A stretch of DNA of 12,197 nucleotides, from contig CABUUD010000048.1 of assembly GCA_902494585.1 (NCBI GenBank), positions 1 through 12,197 on the forward strand, read 5' to 3'. Positions 4,425 through 12,197 of this stretch are shown in pieces. Position 1 is the stretch's first letter. Each line of letters opens with the position of its first letter. The translations under genes and the position numbers were made by a program. Below the pieces are notes generated by a model that saw only the letters and a list, made by a program, of their open reading frames with translations, made no database searches and was not told the DNA's origin. The DNA comes from an uncultured Collinsella sp. GTDB taxonomy: Bacteria; Actinomycetota; Coriobacteriia; Coriobacteriales; Coriobacteriaceae.

Positions 4425-5135
4425 TTGTCCCAGCTCGAGAAATGCGATCGCCGGTCCCTTCGCTCACAGCGTGCCCTTCGCCAGGCACTTGCCAGCGAGC
4501 TTGCCGAAAGCGGCGACCTTTCGCGCATTAATGTCGCGTCGCTCACCGAGCGCGCTGGCCTTACGCGCCGCACGTTCTATTCGCACTACCGCGATATTCC
4601 CGACTTTATCAATCAAATCGAGGACGGCTTGCTGGCCGAGATCCATGAGCGCATTGAGCTCATCACTGCAGCTCGGCTGCCTGATCTCTATCACAATATC
4701 GATGAGCTCGAGCCGGCGCCCGGTTCGGTTGAGCTGCTGCGTTATCTTGCGGCCAACCGCGACTTAATCGGTGCGCTGTTGGGTCCGGGCGGCGACCAGG
4801 CCTTCATTAAAAGGATCATCGACACCGCTCGTGAGGCTGTGGTGCCGCGTGCGCAGACGGGCATTTTGGGCCTGGCGCTGGGCACGTTCTTTGACTACTA
4901 CGTCACCTACGTCGTGAGTGCCGAGGTCGGCATGATTCAGCGCTGGTTTGAGCGTGGGCTCACCGAATCGCCCGAGGCCATGGCGCGCATTATGACGGTG
5001 CTCGCTTTTGTGCGCCCTGGTGACCTGTATGGCCAACCCATCGATATCAACGTGCCGGAATACGGCATGAAGCTATTGAACTTGCAGCTCGAGGATGCGG
5101 CTGACACCGCCGCAACCGTCGGGTCCAACAACTAA
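4425..5135 (+). CDS. TetR-family transcriptional regulator (TetR_C_8/DhaS-like type)
   Basis: A 236-residue regulator. The helix-turn-helix is at about 15-65: a leading helix SQRALRQALASELAE, then NVASLTERAGLTRRTFYSHYRDIPDF, the recognition part, close to the DhaS/TetR_C_8 group. The C-terminal half carries the FFDYYVTYVVSAEVGMIQRWFERGLTESPE pattern usual in that group. No ATG suits the start; TTG 4425 follows AAGGAGG (4414-4420) closely and gives the expected N-terminal length. The ribosome site sits in the loop of a small ACAAG/CTTGT hairpin (4412-4428). It ends 12 nt before the giant activase/dehydratase gene, so the two form an operon, and it likely controls both through the upstream palindromes. 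Confidence 0.88.
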   Translation: MSQLEKCDRRSLRSQRALRQALASELAESGDLSRINVASLTERAGLTRRTFYSHYRDIPDFINQIEDGLLAEIHERIELITAARLPDLYHNIDELEPAPGSVELLRYLAANRDLIGALLGPGGDQAFIKRIIDTAREAVVPRAQTGILGLALGTFFDYYVTYVVSAEVGMIQRWFERGLTESPEAMARIMTVLAFVRPGDLYGQPIDINVPEYGMKLLNLQLEDAADTAATVGSNN

Positions 5136-5147
5136 GAGGAGAGACAG

Positions 5148-8100
5148 ATGAGCAAACTCGTCGAGGGCATCAAGGACCGCATGGTCGCTGCTGCACGCGA
5201 GGCCGCGCCCGCCGTGGTGGACGCCGCGCAGAAGGCCGCGACCGCGGCCGCCGAGAAAGTTGCCGAGGCAGTTGCCGATGCCAAGAACGCGGCAGGGGAG
5301 ACGTCCGTCGCTAGCGAGCCCGCCACCGCCGCTGAGCCCGTAGCCGCCGCCCACGCCCCCGAAGGCGCGATCTTCAACCCCGACAACGCCCACGGCAACC
5401 TGCACCTGGGCATCGACGTGGGCTCCACCACCGTTAAGCTCGCCGTGCTCAACGACGACAACCAGATCGTCTACGCCAAGTACCAGCGCCACCACACCGA
5501 CGTCCGCGTCTGCGCCCGCGACCTGTTCGAGGGCGCTGCGACCGTGCTGCCGACGGCCCAAATGACCTGCGCCATTACCGGCTCGGGCGGCCTGCTGCTG
5601 TCCCAGTGGCTCGACCTGGAGTTCGTCCAGGAGGTCATCGCCAGTAAGCGCGCCGTCGAGACCCTCATCCCGGCCACCGATGTCGCCATCGAGCTGGGCG
5701 GCGAGGACGCCAAGATCATCTACTTCGACAACGGCATCGAGCAGCGCATGAACGGCACCTGCGCCGGCGGTACGGGCGCGTTCATCGATCAGATGGCCAC
5801 CCTGCTGCACACCGACGCGAGCGGCCTCAACGAGCTCGCGGCCAACGCCACCACCATCTATCCCATCGCCAGCCGCTGCGGCGTCTTTGCCAAGACTGAC
5901 GTCCAGCCGCTGCTCAACGAGGGCGCCCGCCCCGAGGACGTGGCGGCCTCCATCTTCCAAGCCGTCGTGACCCAGACCATTTCGGGCCTGGCGTGCGGCC
6001 GTCCCATTCGCGGCAACGTCGCCTTCCTGGGCGGCCCGCTGCAGTACCTCTCCGAGCTGCGCCACCGCTTCTACCTCACGCTCAACCTGGACGAGGAGCA
6101 CCGCATTGTGCCCCAAAACGCTCACCTGTTTGTGGCGAGCGGCGCCGCCATGGCGCACGAGTCCAATAAGCTCAGCACGTTCCCGCAGCTCATCGAGGCC
6201 ATCGATGCCCTGGGTGACACGCAGGGTGCCGAGGTCGAGCGCCTGGATCCGCTCTTTGCCACCGACGAGGACTTTGCCGAGTTCAAGACCCGCCACGACC
6301 AGGAAGTCGTCCCCAAGGGCAAGCTCGATGGCTACACCGGCCGCGTGTTCATCGGCATCGACGCCGGCTCCACCACCATGAAGGCCGCGCTCGTGGGCGA
6401 GGACGGCCAGCTGCTGCATACCTGGTATGGCAACAACAACGGCGACATCCTGGGCACGGCCAAGGTCATCATGGCCGATTTCTACAACCACATCCCCGCG
6501 GGCTGCACCATTGGTCACGTGACTACCACGGGCTACGGCGAGGCGCTGCTCATCGAGGCTCTCAAGGCCGACTCCGGCGAGATCGAGACCGTCGCGCACC
6601 TGCGCGGCGCCAAGGCGTTCCTGCCCGGCGTCGAGTTCATCCTGGACATTGGCGGCCAGGACATGAAGTGCCTGCGCGTCAAGGACGGCGTCATCGAGCA
6701 CATCATGCTCAACGAGGCCTGCTCGTCGGGCTGCGGCAGCTTTATCGAGAGCTTCGCCGTGTCTATGAACATGGACGTGCGCGCGTTCGCCGATGCCGCC
6801 ATCCATGCCAAGGCCCCGGTCGACCTGGGTAGTCGCTGTACGGTCTTTATGAACTCGCGCGTCAAGCAGGCGCAAAAGGAAGGCGCCACGGTGGGCGACA
6901 TCGCGGCCGGCCTGTCCTATTCCGTCATCAAGAATGCCCTGTTCAAGGTCATTAAGCTGCGCGATCCCAAGGAGATCGGCAGTCAGGTGATCGTCCAGGG
7001 CGGCACCTTTATGTCCGATGCCACGCTGCGCGCATTTGAGCAGCTCACCGGCGTTCATGCCGTGCGTCCCGACATCGCCGGCTGCATGGGCGCCTACGGT
7101 GCGGCCCTGCTCGCCCGCGATCGCGCCGGCGCCGACGGCACCTCGACCATCCTTTCGGCCGAGGACATCGCGCACCTCACCGTGACGCAAAAGCATGTCC
7201 GCTGCGGCCGTTGCTCCAACAACTGCCAGCTCACCGTTAACGACTTTGGCGGCGGCAGGCGCTTCATTACCGGCAACCGCTGCGAGAAGGGCGCTGGCCA
7301 CAAAAAGCAGAAGACCGAGGCCCCCAACCTCTTCAAAAAGAAAAACGAGTTGCTGTTTAACCGCGAGGTCCTGAGTCCCGACGAGGCCCCGCGCGGCACC
7401 GTGGGTATCCCGCGCGCACTTAACATGTACGAGAACTATCCCTTCTGGCACGCGTTCTTTACGCGCCTGGGCTTTAGCGTGCAGCTCTCCGACCAGTCGA
7501 GCAAGAAGACCTACCAGGCGGGCATCGAGTCCATGCCGTCCGAGAGCGTGTGCTACCCGGCAAAGATGAGCCACGGCCACGTGATGAACCTCATCGACCG
7601 TGACGTCGACTTCATCTGGATGCCGTGCGTGCGCTGGGAGCGCAAGGAGGATCCGACGGCTGGCAACTGCTATAACTGCCCCATCGTCATGAGCTATCCT
7701 ACGGCGCTGGCGCTCAATATCGACGAGATTCGCGAGCAAAACATCGAGTTCCTGTACCCGTTTGTGCCCTATCACGACAAGACCGAGCTCAAGCGCCGCC
7801 TGTACCAGGTGCTCGCCGTCGACCGCGTGGCCGATGCGCAAGCCGGTCGCGGTCGCGTGCGCGGTCCCAAGATCACGCGCTCCGAAGTCGATGCCGCTGT
7901 CAACGCTGCCTTTGAGGCCGACGCGCGTTTCCACGAGGACATCCAGACCATGGGCGAGGAGGCTCTTAAGTGGGTCGAGGACCACGGCGGCCATGGCATC
8001 GTACTCGCCGGCCGTCCTTACCATAACGACCCCGAGATCAACCACGCCCTGCCCGAGCTTATCTCGAGCTTTGGCTTTGCGGTCTTTACCGAGGATTCGC

Positions 8101-9929
8101 TTGCGCACCTGGTGAAGCCCGAGCGTCCGATTCGCGTCGTCGACCAGTGGATGTACCACAGCCGCCTGTACGCCGTCGCCCGTTTTGTGACGATGCGCAA
8201 CGACCTGGACCTGATCCAGCTCAACTCTTTCGGCTGCGGTCTCGATGCCCTGACTACCGACCAGGTGCAGGAGATTCTGGAGGCCAGCGGTAAGATCTAC
8301 ACCGTGCTCAAGATTGACGAGGTGTCCAACTTGGGCGCCGCGCGTATCCGTATTCGCTCGCTCATGGCAGCGCTCAAGGACCAGGAGGCCGAGCGCTTGG
8401 CCGAGGCCACGGCCGCGGGCGAGGCCTACGAGCAGGGCGATGCCGCGCCGGTGGCGCCTTCCACGGATGCCCCCGCGTTCGCGAGCCGTAAGTACACGTT
8501 CGAGGCGCAGCGCGAGAGTGCTTCGACCGCGTGGCCCAAGGTGCCCTTTACCGAGCAGATGCGCGACGAGGGCTACACCATCCTGTGCCCGCAGATGGCA
8601 CCGATTCACTTTGACCTGGTCAAAGAGGTGTTCCGCGGTGCCGGCTACAACCTGGAGCTGCTGCCCTCGACCGACCACGACGCCGTCGAGGCCGGCCTGC
8701 GCTATGTGAACAACGACATCTGCTATCCGTCGATTCTGGTGACGGGCCAGATCATGGAGGCCATCGAGAGCGGTCGGTACGACCTGTCCAAGACGGCCGT
8801 GGTCATCAGCCAGACCGGCGGCGGTTGCCGTGCCACCAACTACATCGCGCTCATCCGCAAGGCCCTGCGCGAGAGCGGCCACCCCGAGATTCCGGTGATC
8901 TCGCTTTCGGCCGTGGCGCTCGGCGAGGACAACCCCGGCTTTAAGATTACGCCGGCGCTGCTTAAGCAGGCCGTGTACGCGGTGCTCTTTGGCGACGTGA
9001 TGATGCAGATGCTCTACCGCTGCCGTCCGTACGAGGCCACGCCCGGTGCTGCCAACGCGCTCTACGAGGAGTATATGGCGCGCGCCCGCAAGTTGGCGCC
9101 CAAGTTCAACCGCCACAACTACACCAAGCTGTGCCGCGAGGCCATCCACGCGTTCGACACCATGCCGCTCGTGGGCGAGGGCACCAAGCCGCGCGTGGGC
9201 GTGGTCGGCGAGATCCTGGTCAAGTTCCACCCTACGGCCAACAACCACGTGGTCGATGTCATCGAGCGTGAGGGCTGCGAGGCCGTAGTACCGGGCCTGC
9301 TCGACTTCTTCCTGTACTCCATGAGCAACGCCGAGTTGCAGAAGGACGAGTTGGGAAGCTCTGCCACTACGCGCGCTGGTATGCAGGCGCTCATTAAGCT
9401 GGTGGACTGGATGCGCACGCCGGTGGAAGAGATGCTCGAAAAGTCCCGCCGCTTTGAGGCGCCCGAGCGCATCGGCACCATGGCCGACAAGGCCCGCACG
9501 GTGCTTTCGGTGTGCAACAACATGGGCGAGGGCTGGCTGCTCACGGCCGAGATGCTCGACCTAATCGACCATGGCGCGCCCAACATCATCTGCACGCAGC
9601 CCTTCGCGTGCCTGCCCAATCACGTGGTGGGCAAGGCCGTGATCAAGGAGCTGCGCCGTCAGCATCCCGAGAGCAACATCGTTGCGGTGGACTACGACCC
9701 CGGTGCATCTGAGGTCAACCAGCTCAACCGCATTAAGCTTATGATCAGCGTGGCGAAGGAGAATATGCGTGCTGGCAAGGGCTTTAAGCTCGAGAAGGTG
9801 GCGCCGCTCGCGATGGACGAGGTCACCGGCCAGATGCGTGCTCATGACGGCTGCGCGAGCTGCGGACCGGCCAGCGAGGACGTCGTGGCGTCGGTCGCCA
9901 AGCGTCTGGGACGCGGCATTAAGAAGTAG
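5148..9929 (+). CDS. Giant acyl-CoA dehydratase activase / 2-hydroxyacyl-CoA dehydratase-like fusion protein
   Basis: 1593 residues. An alanine-rich, charged N-terminal extension (1-75) is followed by a first BadF/BcrA-type ATPase domain (GIDVGSTT 88-95, ELGGEDAK 182-189, cluster cysteines C205 and C244). A second follows (GIDAGSTT 403-410, DIGGQD 500-505, C525 and C564). A cysteine linker comes next (C686, C689, C693, C712), then a DUF2229-like domain (VGIPRALNMYENYPF from 752; C802, C827, C841, C844), and a C-terminal HgdB-like region (about 1140-1593; C1192, C1227, C1569, C1572). Activases of this family use ATP to drive a [4Fe-4S] electron to very low potential for dehydratases or double-cubane proteins; here activator and acceptor are in one chain. 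The substrate is unknown. Strong ribosome site AGAGGAGAG; follows a TetR gene by 12 nt. Such fusions occur in anaerobic Firmicutes and Coriobacteria. Confidence 0.93.
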   Translation: MSKLVEGIKDRMVAAAREAAPAVVDAAQKAATAAAEKVAEAVADAKNAAGETSVASEPATAAEPVAAAHAPEGAIFNPDNAHGNLHLGIDVGSTTVKLAVLNDDNQIVYAKYQRHHTDVRVCARDLFEGAATVLPTAQMTCAITGSGGLLLSQWLDLEFVQEVIASKRAVETLIPATDVAIELGGEDAKIIYFDNGIEQRMNGTCAGGTGAFIDQMATLLHTDASGLNELAANATTIYPIASRCGVFAKTDVQPLLNEGARPEDVAASIFQAVVTQTISGLACGRPIRGNVAFLGGPLQYLSELRHRFYLTLNLDEEHRIVPQNAHLFVASGAAMAHESNKLSTFPQLIEAIDALGDTQGAEVERLDPLFATDEDFAEFKTRHDQEVVPKGKLDGYTGRVFIGIDAGSTTMKAALVGEDGQLLHTWYGNNNGDILGTAKVIMADFYNHIPAGCTIGHVTTTGYGEALLIEALKADSGEIETVAHLRGAKAFLPGVEFILDIGGQDMKCLRVKDGVIEHIMLNEACSSGCGSFIESFAVSMNMDVRAFADAAIHAKAPVDLGSRCTVFMNSRVKQAQKEGATVGDIAAGLSYSVIKNALFKVIKLRDPKEIGSQVIVQGGTFMSDATLRAFEQLTGVHAVRPDIAGCMGAYGAALLARDRAGADGTSTILSAEDIAHLTVTQKHVRCGRCSNNCQLTVNDFGGGRRFITGNRCEKGAGHKKQKTEAPNLFKKKNELLFNREVLSPDEAPRGTVGIPRALNMYENYPFWHAFFTRLGFSVQLSDQSSKKTYQAGIESMPSESVCYPAKMSHGHVMNLIDRDVDFIWMPCVRWERKEDPTAGNCYNCPIVMSYPTALALNIDEIREQNIEFLYPFVPYHDKTELKRRLYQVLAVDRVADAQAGRGRVRGPKITRSEVDAAVNAAFEADARFHEDIQTMGEEALKWVEDHGGHGIVLAGRPYHNDPEINHALPELISSFGFAVFTEDSLAHLVKPERPIRVVDQWMYHSRLYAVARFVTMRNDLDLIQLNSFGCGLDALTTDQVQEILEASGKIYTVLKIDEVSNLGAARIRIRSLMAALKDQEAERLAEATAAGEAYEQGDAAPVAPSTDAPAFASRKYTFEAQRESASTAWPKVPFTEQMRDEGYTILCPQMAPIHFDLVKEVFRGAGYNLELLPSTDHDAVEAGLRYVNNDICYPSILVTGQIMEAIESGRYDLSKTAVVISQTGGGCRATNYIALIRKALRESGHPEIPVISLSAVALGEDNPGFKITPALLKQAVYAVLFGDVMMQMLYRCRPYEATPGAANALYEEYMARARKLAPKFNRHNYTKLCREAIHAFDTMPLVGEGTKPRVGVVGEILVKFHPTANNHVVDVIEREGCEAVVPGLLDFFLYSMSNAELQKDELGSSATTRAGMQALIKLVDWMRTPVEEMLEKSRRFEAPERIGTMADKARTVLSVCNNMGEGWLLTAEMLDLIDHGAPNIICTQPFACLPNHVVGKAVIKELRRQHPESNIVAVDYDPGASEVNQLNRIKLMISVAKENMRAGKGFKLEKVAPLAMDEVTGQMRAHDGCASCGPASEDVVASVAKRLGRGIKK

Positions 9930-9957
9930 CTTGCCTGCTATGGGCTAGATATGAGAC

Positions 9958-9994
9958 AAACGGGTGGTGGCCGCAGCGGCTACCACCCGTTTTT
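9958..9994 (+). terminator. Strong intrinsic terminator after the activase/dehydratase gene
   Basis: The stem runs from 9960 to 9990 with 14 pairs (ACGGGTGGT against ACCACCCGT, then GGCCG against CGGC with one wobble), loop CAG, and TTTTT at the end (9990-9994). The preceding AAA also pairs with the T-run. It closes the regulator/activase operon. Confidence 0.92.
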
Positions 9995-10048
9995 GCTGGA
10001 CATATGTGGTGTAAATTGCCTCGCTTTCCTCTCCTGCGAGCTTGGATT

Positions 10049-10174
10049 TCGGAAGTGCGGGGAAAAACTCGGAACCTCCGAGCACACCGCCCTTTTCGAC
10101 TCTTGTGACCTGCGGTTTTGTTGCCTAAAAAGCCGGTCTGGTCGGCGGCATTCGATTTTTCCCCGCACTTCCGA
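10049..10174. repeat. 126-bp element with perfect 19-bp terminal inverted repeats
   Basis: The left arm (10049-10067, TCGGAAGTGCGG...AAAAA) and right arm (10156-10174) are exact reverse complements over 19 bp. The 88-bp interior holds CTCGGA-ACC-TCCGAG (10068-10082) and smaller stems such as ACCGC/GCGGT and GCCG/CGGC. There is no open frame of note and no evident target-site duplication. The size and long perfect ends suggest a MITE-like or structured intergenic element, but a regulatory RNA cannot be excluded. Confidence 0.65.
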
Positions 10175-10347
10175 CAACTGCTGCCCGGTGGCACCAATAA
10201 CGGGCTACAGAAAGCTAAGATAATAAACAAGTGTAGCCGTTCGCGGCAAAAAACCATCCGTTTATAGAACCCACCCCCAGCGCTCGTCATCCTTACGGTT
10301 GAATAAATACACATCTATGGAATTACGCAAGAGAGAGGACCGTTCCT
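10175..10347 (+). other. Non-coding leader region before the acyl-CoA dehydrogenase gene
   Basis: No credible gene lies between 9930 and 10347. After the 126-bp element there is a small GCCG-TTCG-CGGC hairpin (10236-10247) followed by AAAAAA, and an A/T-rich stretch (GAATAAATACACAT near 10300) where the promoter of the next gene probably lies. I could not assign -35 and -10 boxes with confidence. The ribosome site GAGAGAGGA (10331-10339) precedes the ATG at 10348. Confidence 0.4.
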
Positions 10348-11307
10348 ATGAGCTACAAGACCGTTTGTGTTGCCGGTGGCGGCGTGTTGGGAAGCCAGAT
10401 TGCCTTTCAGGCTGCCTACTGCGGCTTTGATGTAACGATTTGGCTGCGTAGCGAGGGCAGCATCGGCCGCACCCAGCCCAAAATCGATCATGTGCGCGAG
10501 GAGTACATCGCTGCTATCGAGGGCATGGCGGACGGCACGGGCGAGTGGTGCGCCGGTATCGCCGATAGCGATCAGCCTTTCGACAAGGAGACGGCGCTTG
10601 CCGCCGTTGAGCGTGCTTACACCACGCTCAAGCTGGAGCTCGATCTTGCCAAGGCCGTGGCCAATGCCGATCTGGTCATCGAGTCTATGGCCGAGGACAC
10701 CCAGGCAAAGATCGACTTCTACAAGAAGCTCGCCCCGGTCCTTCCGCAAAAGACCGTCATCGTCACCAACTCTTCCACGCTGCTGCCGAGCACCTTTGCC
10801 AAGTACACCGGCCGTCCCGAGAAGTACCTGTCGCTGCACTTTGCTAATTCCATCTGGAAGAACAACATGACCGAGGTCATGGCCCAGAGCCAAACCGAAA
10901 AGCGCTATTTCGATGAGCTCGTCGACTTTGCCAACGACATCCGTATGCTGGCGCTGCCCGTCAACAAGGAAAAGAACGGCTACCTGCTCAACTCCATGTT
11001 GGTGCCATGGTTGCTTTCGGGCCTTGATCTGTATGTCTCGGGTGTGAGTGACCCCAAGAGCATCGACCTCGCATGGACGCGTGGCACTGGCGCCCCCAAG
11101 GGCCCGTTCCGCGTGTTCGACACCGTGGGCATCCAGACGGCGTACAACATCGTCATGCAGTACCAAAAGGTTCCGGGTCTGGTGAGCCCGTTGCTCAAAA
11201 AGATGATGATGCCCTACAACTTTAAGGCCATGGCATCCGTCCTCAAGCAGATGCTCGACGAAGGCAAGCTGGGCGAAAGCTCGGGCGAGGGCTTCTTCAA
11301 GTACTAA
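10348..11307 (+). CDS. 3-hydroxyacyl-CoA dehydrogenase family protein
   Basis: A 319-residue soluble NAD-dependent dehydrogenase. The N-terminal Rossmann fold has VAGGGVLGSQIA (GxGxxG-type, G10-G15) and a following strand VTIWLR; ADLVIESMAED and VIVTNSSTLLPS match the 3HCDH_N pattern. LHFAN with H164 corresponds to the catalytic His region, and N215 in GYLLNSMLVP to the conserved Asn. The C-terminal 3HCDH domain (about 205-319) ends in GEGFFKY, the typical close of this family. It would oxidise a 3-hydroxyacyl-CoA, or a related hydroxy acid, with NAD. The spacing of the H164 region (FANSIWKNNMTEVM rather than the usual FFNPV) is unusual, so substrate assignment is open. Start supported by GAGAGAGGA 8 nt upstream. 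Confidence 0.9.
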   Translation: MSYKTVCVAGGGVLGSQIAFQAAYCGFDVTIWLRSEGSIGRTQPKIDHVREEYIAAIEGMADGTGEWCAGIADSDQPFDKETALAAVERAYTTLKLELDLAKAVANADLVIESMAEDTQAKIDFYKKLAPVLPQKTVIVTNSSTLLPSTFAKYTGRPEKYLSLHFANSIWKNNMTEVMAQSQTEKRYFDELVDFANDIRMLALPVNKEKNGYLLNSMLVPWLLSGLDLYVSGVSDPKSIDLAWTRGTGAPKGPFRVFDTVGIQTAYNIVMQYQKVPGLVSPLLKKMMMPYNFKAMASVLKQMLDEGKLGESSGEGFFKY

Positions 11308-11346
11308 AAAATGATCCCTCGGGGACGGAGGAAAACGGATCATTTT
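11308..11346. terminator. A/T-flanked hairpin directly after the dehydrogenase stop codon
   Basis: AAAATGATCC (11308-11317) pairs with GGATCATTTT (11337-11346), ten pairs, around a CTCGGGGACGGAGG-type interior that can itself pair CCTC/GAGG. The T-run at its end makes it a plausible terminator in either direction. It may also be another copy of a palindromic intergenic repeat family. Confidence 0.6.
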
Positions 11347-11395
11347 CGGCCGCCAACAGTGAGAAGATGGACCCAGAAATAGAAAGGAGTGGCAA

Positions 11396-11866
11396 TGGGC
11401 CGGCTCGGGCTTTGAGGACAAGCTGCTGCAAGCCCAAGGCGATTTTTCGCTCAACGCGGGCCAGCACAGTGTGACGTATCTGCCGAGTTCTGACACGGCA
11501 ACGACCGGTCGCTACCAGGTGCTGCTGTATGACAACAACTTTGGCGCGGCCGAGAGCTATCCCAAGTTCGACTGGGGCCAGCTGGGCGCTGCGGTGGTGA
11601 CCGACTACAGTAAGGGAACGCATTCGTTTGGGCGCATCTTTACGGTGGACGAGGCCGCGCGCACCTACGAGCTTGTGGACCAGATCGCGGTGCCGTTCTC
11701 GGGCTACGTGAGCAGCGCGCAACGTGTCGGCAATTCGAACAGCATGCTCGTGGCGTCTGGTCAGGCCAAGACCTTTACCGAGTACGATCGCTATGGACTG
11801 CCCATCGCTACCTACGAGATGGAAGCCGAGAAGTACATCTACCGCGTGTACAAGTACGAGCTGTAG
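11396..11866 (+). pseudogene. Arylsulfotransferase (ASST) C-terminal remnant
   Basis: The open frame lacks a proper start: it is open from 11363, and the first possible initiator in frame is a GTG at 11471 inside conserved sequence. The roughly 155 residues read like the C-terminus of arylsulfate sulfotransferases: FEDKLLQAQGDF, GQHSVTYLP, VLLYDNNFGA, SYPKFDW, DEAARTYELVDQ, VPFSGYVSSAQ, and the ending KYIYRVYKYEL. Full-length family members are around 450-600 residues, so two thirds or more is missing. An AAAGGAG site and ATG (11384-11397) in another frame give only six codons, which suggests an internal deletion joining a start region to the 3' end out of frame. The enzyme transfers sulfate between phenols; this remnant cannot. 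Confidence 0.8.
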
Positions 11867-11933
11867 CGCTGCGCTTGGCTGTGCCTGCGCCCCGCGGCTG
11901 CGCTCTCGTGCCGGGCCCACCTCGCGTCCCGCA

Positions 11934-12197
11934 TCACTTCACGTCAAACTCCACGCGATCGAGTTCGGGCACGTTGAGGTCGATGAGCTTGCGGGCAACG
12001 CGGCGGTCGTGCGCTCCGAGTGCCTCGCTTGTCGTCACGTGAGCGACAACCTCGCGCTCGACAAGGCCCTCCTTGTCGCCTTCGGTAGCCGAAGTCTCGA
12101 CGGCGACGGTGTAATCCTTAAAGCCCGGCAGCACCGCGGCAAGTTCGCGCGTAGTTTCGGTGACGCCGTAGCCGTCCTGCACGCCGGCCTGCGCCGA
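11934..12197 (-). CDS. Unrecognised protein, C-terminal part (runs off the window)
   Basis: The minus-strand frame is open from the window edge to TGA at 11936-11934, giving 87 visible residues; the true start lies beyond 12197. No signal or membrane segment is visible. The sequence is acidic/basic mixed (TTRELAAVLPGFKDYTVAVE, then GAHDRRVARKLIDLNVPEL and ending DRVEFDVK) and looks like a conserved folded domain rather than noise, but I do not recognise the family. It is convergent with the arylsulfotransferase remnant. The intervening 67 bases hold no clear terminator. Confidence 0.6.
   Translation of the reverse strand, partial: SAQAGVQDGYGVTETTRELAAVLPGFKDYTVAVETSATEGDKEGLVEREVVAHVTTSEALGAHDRRVARKLIDLNVPELDRVEFDVK

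Noticed and set aside
5073..9248. 1391-codon open frame on the minus strand opposite the activase fusion
   Set aside because: It is the shadow of a GC-rich coding strand: rich in Leu, Val, Ala, His, Arg and Gly, with no domain or motif, and it lies over a gene with clear conserved motifs throughout.
9951..10223. 90-codon plus-strand frame in the intergenic region
   Set aside because: Begins inside a strong terminator stem and runs through the inverted-repeat element; no ribosome site and no protein-like pattern.
10315..11496. 393-codon minus-strand frame opposite the acyl-CoA dehydrogenase gene
   Set aside because: Same shadow effect; no recognisable motif, and the plus strand has a full Rossmann dehydrogenase with a ribosome site.
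1..12197. CRISPR array, tRNA, rRNA, phage or transposase genes
   Set aside because: No regularly spaced repeats, no cloverleaf or rRNA-like sequence, and no integrase or transposase motifs were seen on either strand.

Overview
The window looks like chromosomal DNA from a GC-rich, strictly anaerobic gut actinobacterium of the class Coriobacteriia, most likely Collinsella or a close relative. This rests on the codon style, a very large oxygen-sensitive-type acyl-CoA dehydratase activase fusion, an arylsulfotransferase remnant, and short palindromic intergenic repeats of a kind I associate with Collinsella. The genus is inference from reading, not from a database search.

Layout, left to right. 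(1) The 3' end of an ammonium transporter gene, then a PII signal protein (glnK-like). They are separated by a gap filled with one long imperfect hairpin. (2) A TetR regulator and an MFS efflux-type transporter, with two related palindromes and an intrinsic terminator between them; this is probably a local regulator/pump pair. (3) A Cof-type HAD phosphatase whose start region sits in a perfect 20-bp inverted repeat that encloses a -10 box and buries the Shine-Dalgarno. (4) A compact segment between two copies of a 23-bp palindromic repeat. It encodes a 41-residue hydrophobic peptide with a very basic tail. A LexA-like box lies over its promoter, a stem hides its ribosome site, and an opposing promoter with hairpins lies at its 3' end. 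Together this reads as a candidate SOS-controlled type I toxin-antitoxin locus. (5) A TetR-family regulator (TTG start) with palindromes upstream, followed 12 nt later by a 1593-residue protein. That protein carries two BadF/BcrA-type ATPase domains, a cysteine-rich linker, a DUF2229-like domain and an HgdB-like dehydratase domain. The operon ends in a strong intrinsic terminator.

(6) A 350-bp non-coding stretch holds a 126-bp element with perfect 19-bp terminal inverted repeats. (7) A 3-hydroxyacyl-CoA dehydrogenase-like gene ends in a hairpin that is probably its terminator. (8) A 5'-truncated arylsulfotransferase remnant follows, and then, convergent on the minus strand, the C-terminal part of an unrecognised protein that runs off the window.

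How the genes relate: ammonium transporter plus PII form the standard nitrogen-uptake control pair. The regulator plus activase/dehydratase fusion and the nearby acyl-CoA dehydrogenase both suggest acyl-CoA chemistry in an anaerobe, but a terminator and a repeat element separate them, so they are not one operon. The most unusual material is the candidate toxin locus at 3912-4246 and the ribosome-site-burying inverted repeats in front of several genes.
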